Origin: an uncultured Dorea sp.
GTDB taxonomy: Bacteria; Bacillota; Clostridia; Lachnospirales; Lachnospiraceae
Direction: 5' to 3'
Assembly: GCA_910579925.1 (NCBI GenBank)
Contig: CAJTVY010000008.1
Coordinates: 1 to 64,000, forward strand
Length of the DNA: 64,000 nt
Within the stretch, counting starts at the first letter, position 1, and each line of letters opens with the position of its first letter. This document shows positions 1 to 9,009 of the stretch, in pieces. The translations under genes were made by a program, and so were the position numbers. The notes under the pieces were generated by a model. It searched no databases. It saw only the letters and a list, made by a program, of their open reading frames with translations, and was not told where the DNA came from.

Positions 1-28
1 CCTCATGAGTGAGGGGTTAGGGGAGCTG

Positions 29-50
29 AAGTGGGCCTGCCCACTTTGTT
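29..50 (+). terminator. Probable intrinsic terminator of an upstream gene
   Basis: A 7-bp stem AAGTGGG / CCCACTT with a 4-base loop is followed by TGTT. The T-tract is short, so it is a modest terminator. It would close a gene lying upstream of the window. Bases 1-14 also form a small CCTCA/TGAGG palindrome. Confidence 0.45.
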
Positions 51-82
51 CTAATATAGGAACTTCGTTCAGGATATCCGAA

Positions 83-112
83 TTGGACGATTGTTGTTTT
101 TTCTTGTATTAA
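83..112 (+). promoter_or_regulatory. Weak candidate promoter before the CBM9-like gene
   Basis: TTGGAC at 83-88 and TATTAA at 107-112 are separated by 18 bases. The match is moderate and the T-rich spacer could make it accidental. Nothing else clear is seen between 51 and 231. Confidence 0.3.
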
Positions 113-231
113 TGTATTTTTGAGGCGGCCCGCCCTTGCGCTGGCTTCTTTTTTTTGGTACATTATGTGTAAGGGCCTGCGGGAGAAGATCGGAAGTTGG
201 TATGAACAAGAGAAAGATGAAAGGATTACCT

Positions 232-846
232 ATGTTAGTTGAAGTGATCGGCAGTAAGAAGGAACTGGAAGATGTGGAGCCGTTCTGTGTAGAACAACTC
301 CTATGGGGCACAAAATCTATTCCGAAGACGTACGGATATCTGGGCTTTGTTCCCGAGGACGGATTCTATCTGAAAATGGTATGTGAGGAGAAGGAACCTC
401 TTCGTACCTATGAGAATATGCTGGATCCTGTCTTTAAGGACAGTGCAATGGAGGCTTTTTTTCAGTTTGAGATGAAAAGAGATGTGAGAGGGGCTGGGAT
501 TTATCTGAATTTTGAGGTAAACGCAAACGGGGCATTGCTGGCGGCGTATGGCAGCGGTCGGACGTACCGGACTTTTTTTGCAAAAAAGGAACTGGAAGAG
601 TTTGCCTGCAGTGCAGAACTGGAAGAAGAACGCTGGAGTTTTACGCTTCATATTCCCCTGCGGATATTAGATGAGATCTATGGGCCGCTGAACCTGGGGA
701 GAGGGAGCCGGTTTACCTGCAATTTTTATAAGATTTCGGAGGCAAAGGCGATTGAACATTATGCCTCATGCTTTCCGATTCGGTCAGAGATTCCCAGTTT
801 TCATATGCCGGAATATTTTGGGGAGGCAGTAATCGCAGAAAACTAA
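232..846 (+). CDS. CBM9-like carbohydrate-binding domain protein
   Basis: A 204-residue protein that resembles the free-standing family 9-like carbohydrate-binding domains common in Firmicutes sugar loci. Such proteins are mostly a single beta-sandwich, and this one carries the typical Trp/Tyr-rich strands (for example RWSFTLHIPL around residue 145 and the FTCNFYKI strand around residue 165). No signal peptide or membrane segment is visible, so it looks cytoplasmic. The start at 232 is chosen because AAAGGA lies six bases upstream; in-frame ATGs at 202 and 217 have poorer sites. It lies 71 bp before nagB on the same strand, so it probably belongs to the disaccharide locus. The ligand is unknown. 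Confidence 0.6.
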   Translation: MLVEVIGSKKELEDVEPFCVEQLLWGTKSIPKTYGYLGFVPEDGFYLKMVCEEKEPLRTYENMLDPVFKDSAMEAFFQFEMKRDVRGAGIYLNFEVNANGALLAAYGSGRTYRTFFAKKELEEFACSAELEEERWSFTLHIPLRILDEIYGPLNLGRGSRFTCNFYKISEAKAIEHYASCFPIRSEIPSFHMPEYFGEAVIAEN

Positions 847-917
847 AATAAAGATATATTTTCCTCTTGTATGAGGGTAGATATAAAGAATAATAAGAAT
901 GATCAGGAGGTATTTCG

Positions 918-1649
918 ATGAAAATTTACAAGGCGGCAGATTATAGTGAGATGAGCAGAAAAGCGGCAAACGTGATTGCAGCACAGGTGATTATGAAGCC
1001 GGACTGTATCCTGGGACTGGCAACTGGGTCAACGCCCATCGGAACTTATGAGAATCTGGTTGAAATGAACAAGGCGGGAGACCTGGATTTTTCTGAGGTG
1101 AAGACGGTGAATCTGGATGAATACAAGGGACTTCCCCGTACCAATGACCAGAGTTACTATTACTTCATGCATGAACATCTCTTTGACAAGGTGAATATTG
1201 ATCCGGAGAATACCCATCTGCCGGACGGAACGAAGGAAGACAGCGTAAAGGAGTGTGCCGCATATGAAGAAGTTATCCGCTCGCTTGGCGGAGTTGACCT
1301 GCAGCTTCTGGGACTGGGGCATAACGGGCATATCGGGTTCAATGAGCCTGCGGATGCATTTGACAAGGAGACTCACTGTGTGGATCTGCAGGAGAGCACG
1401 ATCGAGGCGAACAAGAGATTCTTTGCTTCTGCCGATGATGTTCCGAGGCAGGCGTATACGATGGGAATCGGCACGATTATGCGGGCGAAGAAGATTCTGG
1501 TAGTTGTGAGCGGAGAAGATAAGGCGGATATTGTGGCAAAGGCATTTTTCGGACCGGTTACACCGTCGGTTCCGGCGTCTATCCTTCAGATGCATGGCGA
1601 TGTGACGATTGTCGGCGATGCAGCGGCATTATCTAAGATTCCGCAATAG
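918..1649 (+). CDS. nagB: Glucosamine-6-phosphate deaminase
   Basis: This 243-residue enzyme converts glucosamine-6-phosphate to fructose-6-phosphate and ammonia, the last step of amino-sugar catabolism. The family signatures are present: LGLATGSTP near residue 32 (phosphate loop), NLDEYKGLP near residue 65 and LGLGHNGHIGFNEP near residue 132 (active-site His and Glu). The length matches the short Firmicutes type. A clean AGGAGG precedes the ATG. It ends 14 bp before the GH112 phosphorylase gene, and the pair is probably cotranscribed. It would consume the GlcNAc released by that enzyme after phosphorylation and deacetylation; no nagA is present in the window. Confidence 0.95.
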   Translation: MKIYKAADYSEMSRKAANVIAAQVIMKPDCILGLATGSTPIGTYENLVEMNKAGDLDFSEVKTVNLDEYKGLPRTNDQSYYYFMHEHLFDKVNIDPENTHLPDGTKEDSVKECAAYEEVIRSLGGVDLQLLGLGHNGHIGFNEPADAFDKETHCVDLQESTIEANKRFFASADDVPRQAYTMGIGTIMRAKKILVVVSGEDKADIVAKAFFGPVTPSVPASILQMHGDVTIVGDAAALSKIPQ

Positions 1650-1663
1650 TTGAGGGAGAAAGC

Positions 1664-3871
1664 ATGAGTGACCGAATGAGAGGTCGGGTTACGATACCGA
1701 CAGATGTAGACGTGGTTAAAGAGACTCTGGAGCTTGTGAAACGCTGGGGAGCGGATGCGATTCGCGATTGTGACGGAACGGAGTATCCAGAGGAGTTAAA
1801 GAATGTAGATGCCAAGGTCTATTCCACGTATTATACTACCAGGAAAGATAATGAATGGGCGAAGGCCCATCCAGAGGAGATCCAGCAGATGTATATCATG
1901 ACGCCGTTCTATAATGCGGTGGATGAGAATCTGCGGATTCATCTGATGGATCATCTGTATCCCGATATGCTTGCCGTGAACACAAGGGATGACATTGCAA
2001 GATGGTGGGAGGTCATTGACCGGACTACCGGGGAAGCGGTGCCGCCCCAGGGAACGTGCTGCGGCGCACGGGAGGGAGAGATCAGCCCTGGTGAAGAGTG
2101 GCATTATGAAGAAGAGACCGGCGACGTGGTGATCACAGGCGCAAAGGAATTCCACGATTATACCGTAAGTTTCCTTGCGTATATTATGTGGGATCCGGTG
2201 CATATGTACAATGCGGTAACCAATGACTGGAAGGGCGTGGAGAAGCAGATTACCTTCGACGTGCGTCAGCCAAAGACGAAGGAATTCTCCATGGAGCGTC
2301 TGAAAAAGTACATTGCGGCGAACCCGCACATTGACGTGATACGCTATACTACGTTTTTCCATCAGTTTACGCTGATCTTCGATGAATTTGCCCGTGAGAA
2401 ATACGTGGACTGGTATGGTTATTCGGCGTCGGTAAGTCCTTTTATTTTAGAACAGTTTGAGCGGGAAGTTGGCTATCCCTTCCGGCCGGAATATATTATT
2501 GATCAGGGCTATATGAACAATACCTATCGGGTTCCTTCTAAGGAGTTCCGTGATTTTCAGGATTTCCAGAGAAGAGAGGTTGCGAAGCTGGCCAAAGAGA
2601 TGGTGGATATTACCCATGAATGTGGGAAAGAGGCGATGATGTTCCTTGGGGATCACTGGATCGGTATGGAGCCTTTCATGGACGAATTCAAGGGAATCGG
2701 ACTGGACGCAGTGGTCGGAAGCGTGGGTAATGGGGCTACGCTGAGGCTGATCAGCGATATAGAGGGCGTAAAATACACGGAAGGCCGTTTCCTGCCTTAT
2801 TTCTTCCCGGATACCTTCCATGAGGGCGGCGATCCGGTAAAAGAGGCGAAGGTGAACTGGGTGACGGCGAGAAGGGCGATTCTGCGCAAACCAATCGACC
2901 GGATCGGCTACGGCGGTTATCTGAAGCTGGCCATGGAATTCCCGGAATTTATTGATTATGTGGAAGAGGTCTGTCAGGAGTTCCGCGTTCTGTATGAGAA
3001 TATCAAGGGAACGACGCCGCACTGCGTGAAGAAGGTGGCAGTGCTGAACAGTTGGGGACGGATGAGGGCATGGGGCAACCATATGGTTCACCACGCTCTG
3101 TATTATAAGCAGAACTATTCCTATGCAGGGATTATCGAGGCCTTAAGCGGCGCTCCCTTCGATGTCGTTTTCATCAGTTTTGACGATATCCGTAAGGATC
3201 CTTCCGTGCTGGACGACGTCGACGTGATCCTGAATGTGGGCGACGCTTATACGGCGTACACAGGCGGGGAGAACTGGAAGGATGAAAGAATCGTGACGGC
3301 CATTAAGCGGTTTGTATATCAAGGCGGCGGTTTTATCGGCGTCGGGGAACCGGCCGCATACCAGTGGCAGGGCAGGTTCTTCCAGTTGTCGGGCGTCTTA
3401 GGCGTGGAGGAAGAGACTGGATTCACGCTTAACGTGGACAAATATAACTGGGAAGAGCATGCGCACTTTATCACGGAGGACTGCAAAGGGGAGATTGACT
3501 TCGGTGAAGGAAAGAAGAATATCTTTGCCTTGGACAAAACGACCGTGATCTGCCAGCGGGATAAGGAAGTACAGCTTGCGGCGAACTCTTTCGGAGAGGG
3601 ACGGGGCGTGTATATCAGCGGGCTTCCGTACAGCTTCGAGAACAGCAGGCTTTTGTACAGGGCAATCCTGTGGGCTTCGGGTGCGGAGGATGAGCTTTTG
3701 CGGTGGTTTTCCAGCAATTATAATGTGGAGGTTCATGCGTATATTAAGAACGGGAAGTACTGCGTGGTCAATAATACCTATGAGCCGCAGAGTACGACGG
3801 TATATAAGGGCGACGGGTCGAGTTTCCAACTGGACCTTAAGGCCAATGAGATTATCTGGTATGAGATTTGA
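1664..3871 (+). CDS. lnpA: 1,3-beta-galactosyl-N-acetylhexosamine phosphorylase (GH112)
   Basis: This 735-residue protein matches the GH112 family end to end, starting with MSDRMRGRVTIPTDVDVV. The family cleaves Gal-beta-1,3-GalNAc (mucin core 1) or Gal-beta-1,3-GlcNAc (lacto-N-biose from milk glycans) with inorganic phosphate, giving galactose-1-phosphate and the free N-acetylhexosamine. The GDHWIGMEP segment near residue 330 corresponds to the region holding the general-acid aspartate. A C-terminal beta domain follows. No signal peptide is present, so the enzyme is cytoplasmic and works on an imported disaccharide. The neighbours agree: ABC importer, HexNAc kinase and nagB. Preference for galacto-N-biose or lacto-N-biose cannot be read from the sequence. 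Confidence 0.95.
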   Translation: MSDRMRGRVTIPTDVDVVKETLELVKRWGADAIRDCDGTEYPEELKNVDAKVYSTYYTTRKDNEWAKAHPEEIQQMYIMTPFYNAVDENLRIHLMDHLYPDMLAVNTRDDIARWWEVIDRTTGEAVPPQGTCCGAREGEISPGEEWHYEEETGDVVITGAKEFHDYTVSFLAYIMWDPVHMYNAVTNDWKGVEKQITFDVRQPKTKEFSMERLKKYIAANPHIDVIRYTTFFHQFTLIFDEFAREKYVDWYGYSASVSPFILEQFEREVGYPFRPEYIIDQGYMNNTYRVPSKEFRDFQDFQRREVAKLAKEMVDITHECGKEAMMFLGDHWIGMEPFMDEFKGIGLDAVVGSVGNGATLRLISDIEGVKYTEGRFLPYFFPDTFHEGGDPVKEAKVNWVTARRAILRKPIDRIGYGGYLKLAMEFPEFIDYVEEVCQEFRVLYENIKGTTPHCVKKVAVLNSWGRMRAWGNHMVHHALYYKQNYSYAGIIEALSGAPFDVVFISFDDIRKDPSVLDDVDVILNVGDAYTAYTGGENWKDERIVTAIKRFVYQGGGFIGVGEPAAYQWQGRFFQLSGVLGVEEETGFTLNVDKYNWEEHAHFITEDCKGEIDFGEGKKNIFALDKTTVICQRDKEVQLAANSFGEGRGVYISGLPYSFENSRLLYRAILWASGAEDELLRWFSSNYNVEVHAYIKNGKYCVVNNTYEPQSTTVYKGDGSSFQLDLKANEIIWYEI

Positions 3872-3890
3872 TTCATATAGATCTACAAGC

Positions 3891-3918
3891 GGGGCTGCCA
3901 AAAGGCGGCCCCCTTGTC
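3891..3918. terminator. Bidirectional terminator between lnpA and the histidine kinase gene
   Basis: GGGGCTGCC, loop AAAA, then GGCGGCCCC gives a 9-bp GC-rich stem with one G-T wobble, followed by TTGTCTTT. It sits between two convergent genes (stops at 3871 and 3920) and can serve both. Confidence 0.75.
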
Positions 3919-3919
3919 T

Positions 3920-5647
3920 TTAAAGTTTCGGCGTCATATTCAAGGATTCCTGACCGGCATTGAGATAAAGGGTTACGACGGTGTCCCTCGGCCGGCTTTC
4001 TATACGGACGCCGTATTCGTTTCCTTCATACAGGCGGATCTTATTATGGATATTGCGTATTCCGAGCCCGGGGGATTCCTGGAATGAAGCGCTGATTCCT
4101 TTGGAAATATCTTCGGACAGAAGACGGCTGATCTCGTCTAACGTTCTTTCGTCAAACCCGATACCATTATCGTGAATCGTAATATACAATCCGTTTCGTT
4201 CCCGGAAGGTACGGATTAGGATCTCCCCGTTCTCCTCAATGGATTCAAGCCCGTGGAAGATGGAATTTTCCACCAGCGGCTGAAGGATCATCTTTGGAAT
4301 CTTACATTGTCTGGTATCTTCCCCAATGTCCAGCCGATAGGTGATCCGTTCCTGGAAACGGATGCGGATCATATACAGATATTTGTCTATGATATTCAGC
4401 TCGTCTTCCAGATTCACCAGAAAATCGCCCTTGATGGAGTAACGGAAAAGCCCCGCCATATTTGTGCAGATCTGCGCCACTTCCGGGACTTTGTGCATCA
4501 GTGATATACCTCTCATGCACTGCAGCATATTGTAGAGAAAGTGCGGGTTGATCTGGCTCTGGTAGGCATAGAGCTGGGTCTGGTTTTTGTTCAGCTCCAT
4601 CTCATACAGCCTTGCCTGGGAAGCGATGTTATGCTGATTCAGAGATGAGATTTTCGCCAGCAGAGAGTTGACATGGGAGGCGATGGAACCAATCTCATTT
4701 TTCAAGGACGTCTGAATCTGCGGATTTTCATTTTCGTAATCAAGATCTTCAATATCGCCGTTCAGCCGGTAGATCGGGCGAATAATGAAGCGTTGTACCG
4801 CAAAAGCGATATAGATAATGTAGATAAAAGAAAGAACGGCGAGAAGTACCAGCGGGCCGGACTGTATATCGCGGAAAAAATGAATCTGCCCGGTATACAC
4901 GGTTCCGGTGACTGACAGATTGGTTGCGGTCACGTCATGGGAAGTTTTGTAGAATTCCGTGTCTGAGGGCGGCGCCAATGAATCCGGCGCCATGTTCGAG
5001 TATAAAATCTGTCCGGTCTTGGTGTCCGTAATATCCAGATGCATGTCGGAGGTGGAATTTACCAGCTTATACAGGGTGTTTGTCTTACAGATGATGGCGA
5101 TATTTCCCAGAGGCTTCCTGAAATTCTCTGAAAAAGCAGTCACGGATACCGTGGAAAAATAGATGAGATAGGGTTCGTCTGTCTTAGGATTCACATAGAA
5201 TTCAAAATAGCTCTCCGTATTTTTATCGGTATCCTTAAAATTTCTAATCAGAAACCGTTCCATATCCGCAGAAAGATAGTTAATAATGCTTGCAGAAGAA
5301 TAGTTATCCCAGAGCACCACGTCCACAAGGTCGGGAATATACGACTTGGATAATTCTACCAGATCAAAAACCGCCTGCCTCGGAAGTTTATGGATATCTT
5401 TTGAGTCGCTCAGAAGATATTCCTGAATGTCTCTGTTTGCCGAGAACATGGTAGACAATTTCTTCATGCTTGTAACCATGGTAGAGATGTTAATCTCAAT
5501 GTTGTCAAGCGTAGTTGTACAGTATCGGATCAGGCTTTCGTTCTGTGATTTTCGGATAAATGCAATCGTATAATAGTTGGTTCCCAGAATAATCAGTATG
5601 GGAATCAGAAGAATGGCAATAAACTGCCGGGACAGAGATTTTTTCAT
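3920..5647 (-). CDS. YesM-type sensor histidine kinase
   Basis: A 575-residue membrane sensor kinase. A transmembrane segment lies at about residues 8-30, followed by an extracytoplasmic sensor region of about 250 residues and a second transmembrane segment near residue 285. A HAMP-like linker, the His_kinase signature QINPHFLYNMLQ (phospho-acceptor His) and a C-terminal ATPase with DNGIGF and GLGIRNI boxes complete it. This is the architecture of the carbohydrate-sensing YesM/LytS class. The start at 5647 overlaps the stop of the response regulator gene by four bases (ATGA), so the two are translationally coupled. It probably senses the disaccharide or the ligand-bound binding protein. Confidence 0.9.
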   Translation of the reverse strand: MKKSLSRQFIAILLIPILIILGTNYYTIAFIRKSQNESLIRYCTTTLDNIEINISTMVTSMKKLSTMFSANRDIQEYLLSDSKDIHKLPRQAVFDLVELSKSYIPDLVDVVLWDNYSSASIINYLSADMERFLIRNFKDTDKNTESYFEFYVNPKTDEPYLIYFSTVSVTAFSENFRKPLGNIAIICKTNTLYKLVNSTSDMHLDITDTKTGQILYSNMAPDSLAPPSDTEFYKTSHDVTATNLSVTGTVYTGQIHFFRDIQSGPLVLLAVLSFIYIIYIAFAVQRFIIRPIYRLNGDIEDLDYENENPQIQTSLKNEIGSIASHVNSLLAKISSLNQHNIASQARLYEMELNKNQTQLYAYQSQINPHFLYNMLQCMRGISLMHKVPEVAQICTNMAGLFRYSIKGDFLVNLEDELNIIDKYLYMIRIRFQERITYRLDIGEDTRQCKIPKMILQPLVENSIFHGLESIEENGEILIRTFRERNGLYITIHDNGIGFDERTLDEISRLLSEDISKGISASFQESPGLGIRNIHNKIRLYEGNEYGVRIESRPRDTVVTLYLNAGQESLNMTPKL

Positions 5648-6390
5648 GAATCGGACTCCTTTATATTGTAAAATTGCCGCCGGTATTCCTTGGGGGAATA
5701 GCTGCAATGTTTCTTAAATACTTTGCTAAAATAAAAATAATCGTTGTATCCGACCATCTGTGCGATCTTCTCGAGGGAATGAGCCGTCGTCTTGAGAAGA
5801 GACTGCGCTTCCGTGATTCGGAGTTCGGTCAGATGCTGAGAAAAGGTCTTACCCAGATATTTGGTAAAAAGTGTACAACAGTAGTTGGGATTCAGATCGA
5901 AAGCGGCGGCCAGTGATTTCAGACTTAGTTTCTCGGGAAAATGGGTGTTCATATGGTTCAGTATGCGTTCAAAAGTGTCGTCTATATATGCGGAATCGGA
6001 CGGAAGTACGCTGCGCCGGTTTAACGCGGTTCTTGCCCGTTCCAGACAGGCGGCGGTCTCAGCGGGATCCAGAGGTTTCAGACAGTACCCGGTAACGCCG
6101 TAGGCGATGGCTTCTTTGGCATAGGCAAAATCATTGTATCCGCTTACGATAATGAACTCACAGTTCAGATGCTGGGAGCGCACCTTCTGAATCAGTTCTA
6201 AGCCGGTCATTCCCGGCATACGGATATCCGTGATGATCAGATCTGGTTTCTTTGACATAATGGCCGGAAGGGCTTTTAAGGGGGAACGGAAAGAGCCGAT
6301 GATCTCAAAACCCATTTCTTTCAATGCGAAAGTCTGCTCGATATCCAGGATGGTCCAGGGTTCGTCGTCAATAATGATTGCTTTGTACAT
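5644..6390 (-). CDS. YesN-type response regulator (REC + AraC HTH)
   Basis: A 248-residue regulator. Residues 1-120 form a CheY receiver with IIIDDEPW at the start, the phospho-acceptor Asp in LIITDIRMPG and the conserved Lys in YCLKPLDP. The last 100 residues form an AraC/XylS double helix-turn-helix (IAQMVGYNDYFYFSKVFKK). It is the first gene of a two-gene minus-strand operon with the sensor kinase. It diverges from the ABC importer operon and most likely activates it from the shared intergenic region at 6391-6749. Confidence 0.9.
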   Translation of the reverse strand: MYKAIIIDDEPWTILDIEQTFALKEMGFEIIGSFRSPLKALPAIMSKKPDLIITDIRMPGMTGLELIQKVRSQHLNCEFIIVSGYNDFAYAKEAIAYGVTGYCLKPLDPAETAACLERARTALNRRSVLPSDSAYIDDTFERILNHMNTHFPEKLSLKSLAAAFDLNPNYCCTLFTKYLGKTFSQHLTELRITEAQSLLKTTAHSLEKIAQMVGYNDYFYFSKVFKKHCSYSPKEYRRQFYNIKESDS

Positions 6391-6749
6391 GGCTTTGGCA
6401 GCTCCTTTCTATGTTTCTAAACAGTATACTCTATACAATTCTCTGTGTCTATAAGAAGCACGGCAATTTATTTGGATAAAATGGGATATTTTCTGATAAG
6501 ATGTAAAATACTCATAAAAAAACTATTTTAATCTGAGAATATTACATTTTTTTATCGAGGTAATATTTGTATAATTTTTATAGAAATAAGGCCATACAAA
6601 GGGATTGTATCGTGCAATATGGTTACTAAGTATCACTCACCATTAAAAGGATACTTTTTCAGAGGCCTCGTATGCGGCATCGAGGGTGAGCGTGGTTGGG
6701 AATGGTACGGGTAACCGGCCGGAAATGTATGGCGAAAGGAGGAAAACAT
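6391..6749. promoter_or_regulatory. Divergent control region between yesN and the sugar importer
   Basis: This 359-bp AT-rich gene-free stretch separates the two-component operon from the importer. A consensus TATAAT lies at 6570-6575 on the plus strand but has no good -35 at 16-18 bases, which suits an activator-dependent promoter. T-rich and A-rich runs fill 6480-6600. A strong AAAGGAGG lies just before the lipoprotein ATG at 6750. No terminator-like hairpin is obvious. Response regulator binding here is inferred. Confidence 0.5.
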
Positions 6750-8099
6750 ATGAGAAAAAGGACAAGAATACTCTCTGTATTGTTATGCACGGCAATGACT
6801 GCCGCGCTGGCTGGATGCGGAGGAAAAAGCGGCGGGGACGCCAAGAAGGATGAGAAGGGAAGCGACGGGAAGATCAAGCTGACTTTTTCAACTTCTGTGT
6901 ATGTGGAAGAGCCCCATCAAAAGGCGATCGACGCCCTTCTGGCGGCGTACAATGAGAAGAATCCTAATGTAACTATCGAGATTCTGGGCGCAGGCTACGA
7001 CGGATATTGGGACAATATCACCACAGAGATTCTGGCCAACAATGAAAGCGACATGATTCAGGTGTATCCGGAAAATATTTCCACTTACCAGGCAATCAGA
7101 GAAGGGGGAACCTTCCTTGACCTGTCGGAATATATGGACGATGGGTTAAAGGAGAAGCTGGTAGGACAGGATATGTGTCAGGTCGATGGAGAGACTCTGG
7201 CAATCTCTTCTTATGCATGGGGAACGACCGGAATTTTTTACCGAAAGTCTTTGCTGAAAGAGGCGGGGGTTGATCCTGAGTCGATTCATACGCAGGAGGA
7301 TTTCCGGGAGGCGTGCGCGAAATTTGGAGGCGGCGGAAAGTATGCTACCGGCGTGGTGTCGGGGACGCACGCATTTACCGTCAGCGAGTGGAGCCGCCTG
7401 ATTGCAAGGCCGGTGTCCGGGGGCTTATATTTTCCGAATGGAGAGTCCGGGCCTTATACTGCCGAGAACGTGAATGTTAATTCGCCGGAAAATGTATGGG
7501 CGGCGCAGTGGTGGCAGGATTTTCTGCTGAAAGATAAGGCGGCGAAGCTGGTTCCGGATAAGAAGGATACCAGAGAGATGTTCTGGAACGGCGAGATTCC
7601 CTTCTGTATGGACGGCCCCTGGTTTGTGGGGATGTCGAAGGAGAGAGACGAAGCCTTGATGGGGGATATCGGTATCATGCCTCAGTTTGATATTGTGTAT
7701 GAGGGCGAGACGTACAGGCCGAATCCTACGAATTATCCGCTGGTTACGATGATCAGCAAGAACTGTGCGCACCCCGACGAGGCGTACGCCTTCCTTGAGT
7801 GGATGACTACGGACGAGGCGCAGGCTATTATCGCAGACTGCGGTATGATCCCGAGCAATACGGATTACTCTACGAGCGATGAATATATAGAGAACCATGA
7901 ACTCGAATATGCAATCGTTGATTATATGCAGAACAATTATGAGGAACTGGTTGCGGACCCGAATATCGCACAGTTGGGGGAGATCTCACAGATCATGCTG
8001 GATGCGGCTCAGAAAATGTTCTCTGAGCAGGCGGCGGACGTTAAGACGGAGATGGATAACGCCCAGAAGCAGATCGAAGAAGTAATGAGCAGGGAATAA
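6750..8099 (+). CDS. Sugar ABC transporter substrate-binding lipoprotein
   Basis: A 449-residue extracellular solute-binding protein of family 1. The start at 6750 follows an AAAGGAGG site and gives a lipoprotein signal: MRKRTRILSVLL, a hydrophobic core and the lipobox LAGC at about residues 20-23. A Gly/Ser/Lys-rich tether follows, then the two-lobed binding fold. The longer upstream frame would bury the signal peptide and is rejected. It is the first gene of the importer operon and would capture the disaccharide. The operon has no ATPase, so like other oligosaccharide importers in Firmicutes it probably borrows a shared MsmK-type ATPase. Confidence 0.92.
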   Translation: MRKRTRILSVLLCTAMTAALAGCGGKSGGDAKKDEKGSDGKIKLTFSTSVYVEEPHQKAIDALLAAYNEKNPNVTIEILGAGYDGYWDNITTEILANNESDMIQVYPENISTYQAIREGGTFLDLSEYMDDGLKEKLVGQDMCQVDGETLAISSYAWGTTGIFYRKSLLKEAGVDPESIHTQEDFREACAKFGGGGKYATGVVSGTHAFTVSEWSRLIARPVSGGLYFPNGESGPYTAENVNVNSPENVWAAQWWQDFLLKDKAAKLVPDKKDTREMFWNGEIPFCMDGPWFVGMSKERDEALMGDIGIMPQFDIVYEGETYRPNPTNYPLVTMISKNCAHPDEAYAFLEWMTTDEAQAIIADCGMIPSNTDYSTSDEYIENHELEYAIVDYMQNNYEELVADPNIAQLGEISQIMLDAAQKMFSEQAADVKTEMDNAQKQIEEVMSRE

Positions 8100-8109
8100 G
8101 GTATGTCAT

Positions 8110-9009
8110 ATGAATAAAAAAAGAAAATGGAAAAGGACGTTGGAACCCTATATATTCCTGGCGCCGCTGCTTCTGATCATTCTGGTATTTCTGATCGTGC
8201 CTATTGCGAAGGCGGCGGTAATGAGCTTTCAATATTACTATATAGCGAAGCCTTCGCCAGACGGCAATTACTTTGTGGGGCTTAAGAATTACCGGGCGGT
8301 TCTGACGGATGATTATTTTTACAATTCCGTCAAGGTTACGGCGTTCTATATCGTGACAACGGTTCTGGGAAGATATGTGATCGGATTCATTACGGCGCTG
8401 CTGCTGAATACCAGATTCCTTGGGCGGGGACTTGCAAGGGCGCTTATCATCATTCCATGGGCGGTTCCGGAAGTTGTGGCATGTCTGGTGTGGATTCTGA
8501 TGTACGACAGGGATTACGGGATTATTAATTTCCTCTTGAACAACGCAGGGATTCTTTCACAGAATATCGCATATCTGCAGGATGTGTCGATTGCCCTGCC
8601 GGCGGCAGCCGTGGTTAATATATGGAAAGGATTTCCGTTTGTGGCCGTCATGCTGCTTGCCGGGATGCAGAGCGTTTCCTCTGACATGTACGAAGCGGCA
8701 GATATTGACGGAGCCGGATGGGTTCAGAAGGTGCGCTATATTACCATACCTTCGATCAAGTCGGTGTCCGGGATTGTGTTTCTGCTGCTGATCATATGGA
8801 CGATCAAGGATTATGCGATTGCGTACGTTCTTACGAAGGGAGGGCCGTCAAGAGCGACGGAGCTTCTGACGATCTATGTACAGCAGATGGGATTTAAGTA
8901 TTTTGATTTTGGTAAGGCGGCGGCTTCAGGGATGCTTATGCTGCTGGTATCGCTGGGATTTACATATTTTTATTTTAAGGTGGTGAACCGGGGGGAGGAT
9001 GAAGTATGA
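8110..9009 (+). CDS. Sugar ABC transporter permease (MalF-like)
   Basis: A 299-residue inner-membrane protein with about six hydrophobic segments, beginning with YIFLAPLLLIILVFLIVPI near residue 15. The EAA loop that docks the ATPase is seen as YEAADIDGAGWVQKVRYITI near residue 197. It starts 10 bp after the binding protein gene and its stop overlaps the next permease start (ATGA). It forms one half of the heterodimeric channel. Confidence 0.92.
   Translation: MNKKRKWKRTLEPYIFLAPLLLIILVFLIVPIAKAAVMSFQYYYIAKPSPDGNYFVGLKNYRAVLTDDYFYNSVKVTAFYIVTTVLGRYVIGFITALLLNTRFLGRGLARALIIIPWAVPEVVACLVWILMYDRDYGIINFLLNNAGILSQNIAYLQDVSIALPAAAVVNIWKGFPFVAVMLLAGMQSVSSDMYEAADIDGAGWVQKVRYITIPSIKSVSGIVFLLLIIWTIKDYAIAYVLTKGGPSRATELLTIYVQQMGFKYFDFGKAAASGMLMLLVSLGFTYFYFKVVNRGEDEV

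Noticed and set aside
1029..1595. Long minus-strand open frame of 188 codons opposite nagB
   Set aside because: It is a mirror of a well-supported plus-strand gene, has no ribosome binding site and no recognisable domain. The same applies to the other long antisense frames opposite lnpA (1796-2362, 2447-3094), dnaB and rpoB.
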